Positions 46,216 through 57,805 of a stretch of DNA of 64,000 bases are shown here, piece by piece. The notes beneath the pieces were generated by a model. That model made no database searches. It was not told the DNA's origin and worked only from the letters and a program-made list of their open reading frames with translations. The translations under genes and the position numbers were made by a program. This DNA is from Oopsacas minuta (Eukaryota; Porifera; Hexactinellida; Lyssacinosida; Leucopsacidae): NCBI GenBank assembly GCA_024704765.1, contig JAKMXF010000222.1, forward strand, positions 992,001 through 1,056,000, read 5' to 3'. Position 1 is the stretch's first letter. Every line of letters begins with the position of its first letter.

Positions 46216-46319
46216 ATCCGACAAGTTCGTATTTTAGTGGAAAGAGTCAGTACCATAGGAATCTAAAAGTGTTTTGCCAATTATCCAGTTCATGCTGACG
46301 ACACTCGCTTTGATGTCCG

Positions 46320-47980
46320 ATTGCCTAGAAGGTATAATGACAATCTTTTCAATCAATTTCTTCCTCTAAATCCCCATAGAAATCTCATTTTGACTTATAA
46401 TACAGAAGATAAAAATTGTGTCAAGATTCAGGATTCAGACAGAGGCTCCCTCCAATATACCCTACCTCTACTATCAAAAAGTTGTCACGTTGTTACACTC
46501 ATTCTTTTATTCGTAGAAATTGGATTCACTGTGTTTCCATTACGTTATGTTTGTTCAAATTGGGTTGACAGAATTTCCGAACTGTCAACCGGGTGAAAAT
46601 AGTTGTCACTCCTGTCCTTACTCTGCCAACCTAGCAGAAATTGACATCACATAACCACATTACATCAAGACAATTCTGGACCGAGCGTGTCCAACAGCGA
46701 TACCAATTCATAGAAGTTAACTGAGTGGCGACCTCAATTTCTATGAAAAGGACGGAGTGAGGAAACCACTATCATTCCATCTGCCACGGTTACCAAACTC
46801 CTTAAAGTTGATAAAACTGGGGTCACTGATTCCACCAACAGAAAAATTCCTATTAGGTGAGTTTGTCAGGCAGTTATGTTAATTCTATGAACAGGAAGTA
46901 GTGTTGTAACCTGTTAACCTAACATCTATGAACTTTACCAAGTAGGGACACCAGTATACAAATTTCTACCTAATTCTTGATTTCATACAAGAGTGATCCC
47001 ACTACTGACTTGATTATATTGCGACCTCAATTTTCATGATTAACGGACTTTAGCAACCAGTTACGATAATTTCAACTAATTGACGGTTTGTTTGAGCAGT
47101 GGGATCACCCATTTTTACGAACTTGGTAAAGTGGTGATACAACTTGTTCTTCCGATTTCCACGAATACACTTGTGAGTGCAACCGTGTTCCCAATTTCAA
47201 CCAATTTTACAGAGTGTAGTTACCCGTGACATAATCACGGCAAAAATAACTTACTAACAATGTACCTTAATATGGACACTACTGCCTTGTATCAAACTTG
47301 AACCCGATCTTCGCGAACTTAAGCAAGTATGGTAACCATTTAAATGGGAACACTAGTTCCATACTTCGTCAATTTATCAAATATTAAGGCTGCCACATAT
47401 TCAAACAGGTTACTTTTGGTATCACTGTTGTCCTAATAAATATAGAAAGTACAAATTAGGCTTCGGGTGTCCCTAATCTGTCAAGTTCTCAGAAGTTGCG
47501 ATTACTTGTTACCACTCTCCGTCAAGTACATAGATATTGAGATCGCCTATTAACTTCCCAATATTAATGAAGATAACTTCATATTTATTGGGCTCACTGG
47601 TCAACACACTCCAGCCAGATTTATCTAGACTTAATGTAGTAACCCGTTATTCCAATCTCCACGAACTTGACAGAGAAGGACACCAGTGACTACCATATCA
47701 CTTGGATGACGAAATGAGGTATACAGTTACCTCAATTAATACGAACTTGACCTGCTCGCGTGACCAGTGACACAATTTTTATGAGCTTGACATAATTTGG
47801 TGAGCAGTGATCCCAATTTCAAACTACTTGATGTTATTTTCCAATTTCGATGAATATATGAGTGAGTGTTACAATTCTGTTTTATCGGAGTAGTGTAAAT
47901 TGGAGGGGTGTTACGTCTTGAATCCTGAATCTGACAAACTTTCATCTTCTGAACCATGTGGCCAAATAAGATTTCTTTGA
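46320..47980 (+). repeat. Repeat family G, most complete copy
   Basis: About 1.6 kb. The left terminal segment (AATCTCATTTTGACTTATAA, TCAAGATTCAGGATTCAGA) is mirrored by an inverted right segment ending near 47978 (TTGAATCCTGAATCTGACAA, AAACTTTCATCTTCTGAACC). Between them, degenerate units share CGAACTTGAC-like cores; three successive cores at 47662, 47742 and 47782 are 80 and 40 bp apart, giving a 40-bp period. There is no meaningful ORF. It looks like a mobile element or satellite-derived unit with inverted ends. Confidence 0.65.
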
Positions 47981-48835
47981 AGATATATATTACGAAATTG
48001 CATTGAAAATATTGCCAAATTGTCTTACAGACCAACGCGTATCTAATCAAGGGAGGTCACACTGTGTGCCGATATGGCATATTAGGAAAATTTTCAATTA
48101 CGAATTTAACTAAGTTTTTGTGAATCTCTATCGTCAATTTTGTAGAAAATATTGATGATTGCATGTATGACCCGTAAGAACTTCGATTCAGCCAGCTAAA
48201 TTAACATATTCTTGAAATGTCTTCCAAAAGCATTCCAAAATCTTATTTCATTATTTTTCAAATTTTCAGGGATATATTCATTGCTCAGACTACATTCTTC
48301 ATTTTACATCAAAAAAGTATTCTCTTATCAAAAATATGTGCACATTTCGATGTTCTTGTCTTTTTGTCATCCTTCATCACTATTTCACATATTTCACACC
48401 TCTTTTGCTTTCTGGCATTTAGAAGGACTCGAGACCACAGTTAAAGCTAGTCTCTTAGTCATATAAACAAATATCTAGCACTTTCATGCGATATCAAAGC
48501 CAAAAAGCGCGAATACATCAGTATTAAGGTAATTTGGATTCCGAAAATATTTTAGGCCCCCCGACTCAAGGTCAAATCATAATAGGATATTCCTAATTGC
48601 TACTGAACACATGTTTAGAAACATTCTCAAAGGTTGATTGAATACTATGTATTAATATTTGAACACCAAACACTGGCTTTTGCCCTTAAAATATCGTATA
48701 TAGTGTATCAATCTTTGAAAACGTCTTTCTTGAAATAGAACATATACTAAAGCATGGAAACTTTGGCCAAGATAGTTTCATCATCATCAGATTGATTGGC
48801 CCAAAAACTTCCACGATTCTTCCAAGTGGTATGAA
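47981..48835. other. Stretch without recognised features
   Basis: AT-rich. ORFs near 48217-48466 are low-complexity and overlap in two frames; not supported. Confidence 0.4.
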
Positions 48836-51623
48836 CAGGGCCGGCGACAGAATTTATGGGCCCCTAGCAAGATTTCTGGCCGGGCCTCACCATCACCCTA
48901 GCTCTGACAGACTTCAATTTTGTAATACCTTTGATCTTAGACATAAATATATTGCAACTAGAAACTTATCCTGAAATTTGAGTGAATTTATGTACGTAAT
49001 ATAGACATCAAGCATGTGAAATAATATAATAGGTAGAATAGATTAGACTAAATAATGGAAACTCTCAATAAGTTCAGCTCAGCAAAAGCATCTTGTTTTA
49101 GTAGATGCGAATGAATCTATTACTTGCGTGAAACCTACTAATCTAGCAAGCTCACTCTCTATGTAGAGAATTGTGAGATCGCTTAGTCTTTCCTGTAGCA
49201 TCGTACTCCGCAAGTAGTTCTTGATTAATTTTAACTTACTAAATGATCGTTCGGCAACTATTGTAACCGGTAAAGTTAAAAATATCCTTAAGGAAGTGCA
49301 TACACTCGGGAATATTCCCCCAAATATATTTTTTCGTATTGTATTTAGAAGCGAAAGTGGATCCAATGAATGATCGCTAAAGTTGGCATGATGGATCGTT
49401 TTAAGGTGTAAAACTTCAACTTGAAGTTCTTTGTCCGATATATCCGTATTATAATGTGCTCTGAGGTCTTTACATTGCTTGATAATATATTCTTCACTTG
49501 TATCGAGATAATTCCATAAGAATCCAAATATGAATAAAGGTAGCCTGGTAGTCTGCCTCATTTGAAATTTTATTATTTCTTTCAACATTATTATCTTCAA
49601 AGAACTCTTTTTTTTCTTTTATCGTACAGGCAGTGATGGTGCTACGTTTAGAGCTCTGGCAACTATATTAACTTCCTGTAAAATAGATGGCCATTTTCTT
49701 TTCGAGTTTTTAGTTCATCAAGTAGATCGTCCAAATTCCGTACTTCAACATCAATTGTTGCACCGCGAGCCTCGATTATTTGATTTCGTCATCTATAGCC
49801 ATTAAAACTTTATACCATATTCTGACATGAGCACGCATGTATAAGAAGAAACATACTTTATGGCACCAAATATTTCTGTTTTAGTTTTTGCAGTTAGATT
49901 AAGCTATAGTAATTTATTTAAGAATAAGTTAATACCTTATAAATGTGTAGTGAAGGGGCGGACGCTATCAATCCTCTCACTCCACCTCGTATGGGATTGA
50001 CCATGGAGTGAAATTCCAATGTTACGAAAAAGAATAGCCCATCACCTTGGACTTGCTGAAAATATGCAGTAAATTGTTTGAATTGTCCCGAAAAATTTTA
50101 TTGCATCCTTGCAACATAAAGTTGATTTTGTACCACACAAGTTTAGACTGTGGCACCCACAAGGTGAGAAAGTGCATAAAGGGTTCTCTTGCTTTAAAAT
50201 GTTTTGAGCTCCAGGTGTTTTGCTAAGTGTGTGAAATATCTGGAGTACATCTACCATGATAGAAAAATATTTAGCATTGCTTCGTTCTTCTAGAATGCAA
50301 TGGCGAACTTTATTTGCGCATAAAGGGATAAATTCGTTTTGAGTGTCCTTAGAAATGTAACGAGCTGTAAACGTTTCCCATCTTCTGGGATTCTCGCACT
50401 TTTGTAACATGCCCACGAAATACCGGATCATAATGAGATATGATTTCAATTATTCCAAGAAAATTGCCATTATGAACGTCTCCAATAGCATAAGTATCTT
50501 GCCTATATGATAGATCCCTTTCACCCAAGAAGAAAGCAACATCGATGATCCTTTGCTGTAGTTCACTCAGTTTAGAAATTTCGGTTGTGATGTTTGCATG
50601 AAGTTGCATATCAATTGTAGAGTTGTGCAGTAAACGCATCTCCAATTGACGCCATTCTAAGTAGCATCGTTTGTGATTTGTGATATTTTCATGAGAAGGT
50701 ATACGATCATATAGTCTTTTTCCACTTTGTACTAGGCCACAACCATTTACCGATTTTAGATACGAAGGGGTTGACCTGTTACAACTTTCTGTATATGCAA
50801 ATAACCTGAACGGGAAACAAAACAAAGCATTCTTACATTAACTGTAAACAAGCCAATTTCTGTTTTCAGTTCCCCATTTGAGCTTCTTTTCATGAAAGAG
50901 AGAATGGAAAAGCTTCACCTGTCACATCTGGAGGAATGTATGATGGTTTGGGATGAGGTCCAGCATTCACCCACTCCTCAATCTCTTTCTTTGAAACATG
51001 TTCATGTAAAGCTCCAATGTCGTATATCCTCACTTGAGTCTCAAATTCACAAACACTCTTAGCAATAACTTCTGAATGTATTCAGATACTTCTTTATTTC
51101 AACAATATCCAAGGCATCAACAATAATCTCATTCAATACTCCTTCTATAATTGCTGAATTTTCAGCTTGTTTGAGAATTCCAACTTGAAATAATGTTTGC
51201 AGACCTTTCATCGACTCTCCATCTCTTACCCGCTTCTCTTGACGTTTTTTGCGCACCTGATTTACGAATGTAGGACATAGACTTTAGATTGAAATATATG
51301 ATAATTGAAATAGAGCAATTTCTATAATTCCATATTTATAGTGTTGAAGGAAATAGATGAATAATAAGGTTTGAAACAGTGTAATAAATTAATGATAACT
51401 ATTAATGACAGAATCCTTTGTTTGCTAAGTGTAATATTGATAAAAAAAGCAATTATTCTATTAGTGAAACAAAGGAATTTATATTGTAATACAAGCTTAC
51501 ATGTACATACAAGACACAATGAACATCTAAATCCTAAAGAAACTATCACATGCGGACCCGGGGCCCCTATTTACCCGGGCCCCATTGTTTTACCCCAAGC
51601 TACCTCCCCTGTCGCCGGCCCTG
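48836..51623 (-). mobile_element. hAT transposon with CAGGGCCGGCGACAG ends
   Basis: 2,788 bp. Both ends read CAGGGCCGGCGACAG inward, followed by a GGGCCCC block. The 8-bp flanks are GGTATGAA and GGTGTGAA, a hAT-type target duplication with one difference. It encodes a hAT transposase on the minus strand. Confidence 0.93.
49079..51256 (-). pseudogene. ZMYM1-like hAT transposase, several lesions
   Basis: The N-terminal part near 51256-51059 is basic (MRKKRQEKRVRDGESMKGLQ). About 51010-50840 gives DIGALHEHVSKKEIEEWVNA, then GPHPKPSYIPPDVTGEAFPF. The zinc-finger-like NALFCFPFRLFAYTES lies near 50810, followed by a helical region with SKLSELQQRIIDVAFFLGER. 50449-50042 holds SNAKYFSIMVDVLQIFHTLS, where the expected catalytic D.(T/S) region is altered or deleted. 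The C-terminus (49600-49079) contains LTLPVTIVAERSFSKLKLIK and YLRSTMLQERLSDLTILYIE, the dimerisation domain with the catalytic Glu, and stops at 49079. Stops and frameshifts separate the blocks. Confidence 0.85.
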
Positions 51624-52726
51624 GGTGTGAAAGAATTTGTGTTATCTTCGAACCCAGAATTCAAGATTATTTCTCCAGAAATTTGGCACATATTTAGGAA
51701 AATTGTTCAAGTATTCAAGAATTCAGAAGAAAAAATCGAAATGTGCATAGAAAACAAGAAACCTAGCCAAAATGTGTAATATTAGTCAACCGTAGGTTAG
51801 TTTATAGTGTTGTAGTAGATTAGCACTTATAGGAAACTTGATCCTAGTCAACACTGTATATATAGTTGACAATATTAGTACTATATATCATGTGAAGCTA
51901 TAATAGTGTTCTATTTATATCTGATGTTCTATATTAATTGCATATCTCATCGACAAAAATCTAACTTCTAATATTATCATCGAATAGATCACTCAAGAGC
52001 TTTTGTTTATCCAGTCAAAGAAAATTATCTTATCAGTAACGAAATTTCTTATATTCGATCCAATTTTAGATCAATCAGATTGGTTAAATATATAATTTAA
52101 CCACATGTAATTATTTATATTTTTCATTATTTTAATACTATGGATAATAGAGTTTAAGCTTATCCTTACTTTGTATATACTTTACTGCAAAGATTTAAGC
52201 ACATTATCAGGAAGAGTATTATACATACAGCTATTGTATTTATATTAGTTAAATCTTTGAATAGATTACACTTATTGGAACCTATTAAAGTTGGTCAATT
52301 CTATTTTATTATAGAATTGTGAGTTAAATTGTAGGAATAAATTGATATAGATTCAACATGAAATATTTATCCCTGAGTCTTACAATATAACTCTTGGATT
52401 CGCTATTTATAGGTCACAGAGAAGCCAATGTATTTACTTTATTAATTGCAGGTCGAAGATTTTTGAATATTATCCTCAATATTAGTTTATGGGTACACAT
52501 CTATTTTAGTCTAACATTGGTATTTTACATTAACCAAAATTCAACTAATACCAGAACAATAAACGTCATAAACAGACGTCAATTTTCTAATTTTACTGAA
52601 GAAAATTAGGAGGATTATCTATATATGCAAAAAGATAGGGAAAATTTGAGTCGCCTAATTATCGCTTTAAATTCTTTTGCACGATTTTATTTGTATTTCC
52701 CTTAACTTTTGATAGTGATCAGTTTG
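51624..52726. other. AT-rich intergenic region upstream of topoisomerase I
   Basis: No repeat or gene recognised. It would have to contain the promoter of the following gene if that gene is expressed, but no TATA box or initiator can be distinguished in such AT-rich DNA. Confidence 0.4.
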
Positions 52727-54733
52727 ATGGCTGCTTTGTTTCCTGATACTCCTGCGAGTTCTAGTTCGAATTGTTCTTTTTCTGATGATGATAGTGATTA
52801 CTATTCTGAATCAAAACCAGATGTTCCTTTACTTGAATCTAAATATACTATCTCACCTTCTAAAAAATGTGTGAAGGGTTCTTATTCAAAGCAAATTGTT
52901 AAAAATCCTAGAATTGGTGCGAAAAGACCTCAAACTTCTGTCGCAACTACAAATGAGTTTGCGAAACCGTCTTCGAAGAAAAAGAGAATTAGTATTTCAG
53001 GAAAAACTTCTAAGCATGATGATTCTGTTGATCCTGTATGGAAATGGTGGGAAGAAGATCCACTTCCAAATGGTGTTAAATGGAAAACTTTGGAACATGA
53101 AGGGCCTTTGTTTCCACCACCATATGAACCATTACCTATAAGTGTGAAGTTTTATTATGGAGGAGAGCACATTATATTGAGTCCCTTGACAGAGGAAATC
53201 GCTGGATTTTATTCTAGAATGTTAGATCATGATTATACAAAGAGTGATATTTTTAACAAGAATTTCTTTCATGATTGGCGAAAATATATGACAAAAGAAG
53301 AGTCATCAAAGATTACAAATCTTCAAGATTGCGATTTTTCACAACTATGCCAGCATTTCAAATTATTGTCGGAAATGCGAAAATTACTTTCAAAGCAGGA
53401 GAAGCAACAAATGAAAATTGATAATAATATACTTGAAGAAAAATACGGATATTGTGTTATTGATGGTCATAAACAAAAAGTTGGTAACTATCGTATTGAA
53501 CCTCCAGGATTATTTAGAGGGAGGGGAGATCATCCTAAGCAAGGGAGACTAAAGCTTAGGATTCAAGCTGAGGATGTGATTATAAATATTGGTAAAAATG
53601 CAAGAGTACCATCACCTCCAATCTCCCACACATGGAAGAAAGTTCAACACGATGCAAAAGTAACTTGGCTTGCATGTTGGATTGAAAATATCACTGGAAA
53701 CAATAAATACATCATGCTTAATTCAACCTCAAGATTAAAAGGGGAAAAGGATTGGCAAAAATATGAAACTGCTCGTAAATTGAAGAAACATGTTTCTCAT
53801 ATTCGAGAAGATTATTTTGATGGTTTAAAATCTCGGGAGATGTTCATTCGTCAACGTTCAGTGGCCTTATACTTGATTGATCGTCTTGCATTAAGAGCTG
53901 GTAATGAAAAGGATTCGGATGAAGAAGCTGATACCGTTGGATGTTGTTCATTGCGTGTCGAACATGTAAAACTTTATGATGAAATTGATGGCTCAATAAA
54001 TGTTGTTGAATTTGATTTCTTAGGGAAAGATTCGATACGTTACAAAAACAGAGTTCCCATTGATAAGCAAGTTTTCAAAAATATACGATTATTTATCAAG
54101 GATAAGGAACCAAGTGATGAGTTATTCGACCGTCTAACAACAAGTATTCTCAACAAGTATCTCCATGAATTAATGGAAGGATTGACAGCTAAAGTATTTC
54201 GAACATACAATGCTTCAATTACTCTACAGATGCAACTAAATTCTTCGAAGTTATCTGACAATTCCTCGATCCCCGAACGAATGTTAGTTTACAATCGGTC
54301 AAATCGTGCAGTCGCACTCCTTTGTAATCATCAGAGAGCAATACCCAAAAGTTTCTCTAAACAAATGGACAACATTCAGAAGAAAATTGATGAAAAAGAA
54401 GTTGAAATAACTCAGCTACGAAAAGAATATAAAGAGTCAAAAAAATTCTTAAAACAATCTGAGAAATTTTGCAAGAATTCTAATCTTAAAAAAATCAACT
54501 TAAAAATTCACAATCTGGATGAACAGTTACATAAATTAAAAATCCAAGCAACTGATAAGGAAGAAAATAAACAAATTGCTCTTGGAACTTCAAAATTGAA
54601 CTACCTTGATCCAAGAATTTCTGTAGCGTGGTGTAAAAAATATTCTGTTCCCATTGAGAAAGTCTATAATAAAACTTTGAGAGAAAAGTTTGCTTGGGCA
54701 ATGGACATGGCTGACAGAACGTTTGAATTTTAA
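52727..54733 (+). CDS. TOP1: DNA topoisomerase I (type IB), intact and intronless
   Basis: 668-residue nuclear topoisomerase IB, which relaxes supercoils by nicking one strand through a 3'-phosphotyrosyl intermediate. The chosen start is the ATG at 52727 (MAALFPDTPASSS); the frame is open a little further up without an ATG. The N-terminal domain is short and acidic/basic, with a likely nuclear signal (SSKKKRISIS). The core starts at WKWWEEDPLPNGVKWKTLEH and includes PPGLFRGRGDHPKQGRLKLR. Catalytic residues are all present: R390 (LALRAGNEK), K434 (FLGKDSIRY), R492 (GLTAKVFRTYN), H535 (CNHQRA) and Y626 (SKLNYLDPR), corresponding by count to human R488, K532, R590, H632 and Y723. A coiled-coil linker lies at about 550-610. 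The human protein has 765 residues, the difference being mostly N-terminal. No introns interrupt the frame, unlike typical animal genes, so it may be a retrogene. No poly(A) tract or target duplication was seen. Confidence 0.97.
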   Translation: MAALFPDTPASSSSNCSFSDDDSDYYSESKPDVPLLESKYTISPSKKCVKGSYSKQIVKNPRIGAKRPQTSVATTNEFAKPSSKKKRISISGKTSKHDDSVDPVWKWWEEDPLPNGVKWKTLEHEGPLFPPPYEPLPISVKFYYGGEHIILSPLTEEIAGFYSRMLDHDYTKSDIFNKNFFHDWRKYMTKEESSKITNLQDCDFSQLCQHFKLLSEMRKLLSKQEKQQMKIDNNILEEKYGYCVIDGHKQKVGNYRIEPPGLFRGRGDHPKQGRLKLRIQAEDVIINIGKNARVPSPPISHTWKKVQHDAKVTWLACWIENITGNNKYIMLNSTSRLKGEKDWQKYETARKLKKHVSHIREDYFDGLKSREMFIRQRSVALYLIDRLALRAGNEKDSDEEADTVGCCSLRVEHVKLYDEIDGSINVVEFDFLGKDSIRYKNRVPIDKQVFKNIRLFIKDKEPSDELFDRLTTSILNKYLHELMEGLTAKVFRTYNASITLQMQLNSSKLSDNSSIPERMLVYNRSNRAVALLCNHQRAIPKSFSKQMDNIQKKIDEKEVEITQLRKEYKESKKFLKQSEKFCKNSNLKKINLKIHNLDEQLHKLKIQATDKEENKQIALGTSKLNYLDPRISVAWCKKYSVPIEKVYNKTLREKFAWAMDMADRTFEF

Positions 54734-57700
54734 TTTCGTTCCACAAAGATAGTACATGGTTGCTGATACTGTCTTCATTAATTGTCATTGGTTACATTGT
54801 TACTACTATTAGATAATGTTATTACATATTTTTCAATGCGTTGCTCAAATCAGAAAACAATCAAACAATACTAGGTACACTAATATTTCCACTTTGATTT
54901 AATAATACATTGTTCTAAGTCTGATTTTGAATGAATACATTCATAAAAAGATTTCAAATAGGCCTAAATTACTTGAAAATGATGATATCGCGTACCAATG
55001 TGACGTTATACTGAATATGCCCATATATAGACATATTCAAAATAGGGCAATAATTTTTTGAGATAACATGTCAAAATATATTATCAGAGTATGGGAAGTC
55101 GGGCATGTATGTACTATAGTTTGGTTATCTTGATTGACCACCTTAATTACGATATTCGAGTTATCCGCGAATGTTTACAAACAAGTGTAATCCATGGTAT
55201 CAGCTGTTACTCAGGGGCTAACGAAATTTTCATACCAATTTTTGATTTTGTTCTGTTGCGTGTCAGAATTGCTACCAGATTACTAGTAGCAATTCTGAGA
55301 CGTAACAGTACAATAATATCTCGAATATTTCATAGTTTTTTTTATGATCAATATTTTAGGTCTTAGGGCTTCCAAAGTTGGAGCATTTTTTCCAACGTGT
55401 CACTCTATTAGGCAGTAGCATATCGGGAGAAGGGAGGGGGCCTCTGCGCCTGGTCGGCACTTTATCTCTTTAAGCCCCGAATCCATTCAATGGTATCTAT
55501 ATAACATATCCCAAACTTGCTCATCACATCAATCAATGGACATCAGAAATTTTTCTCGGTTGCTACGATCGCTCGCTCGCTGACATTCAATTCCTGTCAT
55601 CGTTGCTTTCTATTCCCTGACATATTTTAGTAGGTGAATTCTAATTTAGTTTGTTCTCCATGAACCAAAGATTTTTATGTATGTCATTCAAAAAAATATA
55701 CTAGTACATAATTCGTTATCCAAGGATTCCCTGGACGCCAAAAATAATTTTGATTTCCGAACTAAAACATAGGAGTGATTCAAACACATTAGACCTGATC
55801 AAAGTTTAATCCCTGTACATTTTGGCTCAATCCCTGGACCTTCCATAGGATCACTGGACGTTTGGCATTTATGATATAATTATGTACGTATGTATTTGGG
55901 TTTGGTAATAACATGAATTCAATTATACTTTCATTGCAATCTATTGTTACCTTGTATATATTTGATTCGCTCCCTAATAAAGATGAAGACTGACCCCCAA
56001 CTATTGTATCCGCATTCTTTGTCCTTTTCTGGCATAAACAGAGTAATTTTAATAGATTCAAATGCTGTAAACTTCGGCCCTCATAAATTATCCCCAAATA
56101 TATCTCGCAAAATGCCCAATAAGGGCGGAATTTTTCAACGTATGCGACTGCGATCACATGACATCTTTTCGACTAGAAATCATTTTAAATGTGAAATGTG
56201 TGACCCATTACATCCTATGGTTCAAAGTTTCAGTGGTGGCACTAACACCATGGGCCAGGGATTGATTGAATACCTCAAAATTCATATATGAAATTATATT
56301 TGTCGTCATGAAAATACATTGGTAGATTCTGCCCCAATTAATTAGGTATAAAACAAATGAAATTTTTAATAAGGAAGCCCGTGTTGAGATTGGGCTAAAT
56401 TTGAAGAACTCTTAAGGAACTGCCCAGCCTGAGGATAGATTTAGAAATTATATGTACGTCCTTAAGGTACTATAATAATTTAATGTCTCTCTTCCCTGTT
56501 ATTATAGTTACACAATGAGTAAGTAAATAATCAATTAACTGAGTAGTGCGAATAGTTCGTAGTGTATTATTTATTAGTATTAAGACGCTGCACGCATGAT
56601 GTGTGAAATGCCTAGTCGTCAAATCGAACGAATTTTCGTTACTTACGATTTCGAATATTTGTCTCAGTCCTAGAATAAATGTAATTTGACAACACACATA
56701 GTCTATATCTACAAAATAATTCCTGGTCGAAATTACGTCACCTGCTTGTTACTTAGCAATTATGTCAAAGAGATGCTCCCATATTAAACTACGTAAATAT
56801 ATACACTTATAGTTTAAAATTTATACCATGCTAAATAAGGATGTTGTCTTGCAAAATATCAAAAATTTCATGATAAAGTTCACACGCCTCAGATATCCAC
56901 TAGCGACCATGGATGTCTTACTTTTGCTAATATTCACCATAACTTGTCTAGCTTAATTTATGGCCATACCAACTTACGCACATATATTATATACCCGACT
57001 TCCCAAACCCTGATTATAAGTTTTGATATGATACCTGCAAAGATCATTGCGCTGTTATCAATAATATCATAAATGGTCATTATCAAGATTAGGTTATGAT
57101 GATCAGAGATATCAAATCAAAAGGTATTTTCAGTACTGTGAAACTAACATCCCGAATATTCGTTTCTTTCAAAAAGAATATTTGTTTGAAAACAATCTTC
57201 TTTTGTTCAAATAATATTCGTACATTCAAATAATATTTTGCTTGACCTAATAGTTTTTAATACTTTCCACATCATTTAATTAAGTTATTTACTTAATTAA
57301 TTCTTTAACCTGTTTAATTCAGTTATGATAGCTTTGTATTCCCATTTAACAAATTCATTCTTATTCCCTTGAACTCTTCATAGTATACAGAGATAAAATA
57401 TGAAATGCTTAGCCATCAAAACGTTGAATATCCGAATATTCATTAGTTACGATTCCGAGTCTTCGTTTCAGTCCTAATTATCAAGGTATGCGAAGATGGA
57501 ATATCTATATACCATACGTTGATTTGGCCATAATATTGAAGGGTAATCGGGAACTTTGTCGCTTGGACACTTCGGCCCCTAATATTTATTCTAACTGAAG
57601 GTATTTTATCAGAGGTGCTAGTCATGTAGTGGGATATTTTATTACTTTAGTTAGGCATTTTCAATTTTATTGGTGTCAAGATTGCTCATGAGTGTTGCTC

Positions 57701-57805
57701 GAATGTCTGACCAGTTCTGGTTGTTGGTTTAGGTCTTTGGGAACAATATCTCGTTGACGAGTAAGACTTTCTCGGATTAGTTTATTTATTGCTTACCATT
57801 TTGTA
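54734..57805. other. Intergenic region with family H fragments
   Basis: Contains a 5' fragment of repeat family H at about 54940-55115 (GTATGGGAAGTCGGGCATG) and a reversed copy at about 56700-57035. An inverted GAATTGCTACCAG / CTAGTAGCAATTC hairpin lies at about 55267-55296. Overlapping ORFs at 55789-56291 on both strands resemble nothing I know. No gene supported. Confidence 0.4.
56700..57035 (-). repeat. Dispersed repeat family H, reversed copy
   Basis: Reads, on the minus strand, CAGGGTTTGGGAAGTCGGGT, GTTATGGTGAATATTAGC, CATCCATGGTCGC, then GGTGACGTAATTTCGACC and TTTGTAGATATAGAC, in the same order as 13905-14245. Confidence 0.65.

Noticed and set aside
46320-47980. CRISPR array
   Set aside because: The 40-bp units are degenerate throughout with no constant repeat and variable spacer pattern, no cas genes are present, and the context is eukaryotic.
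48212-48466. Two overlapping hydrophobic ORFs (84 and 75 codons)
   Set aside because: They overlap in different frames, are rich in F/I/L from T-rich DNA, and have no flanking gene structure.
52896-53141. Second ORF inside topoisomerase I
   Set aside because: Shadow frame of the intact enzyme; no independent evidence.
55789-56291. Overlapping ORFs of 115 and 122 codons on opposite strands
   Set aside because: Neither shows a recognisable motif, splice site or codon pattern; overlapping long frames on both strands are expected occasionally by chance.
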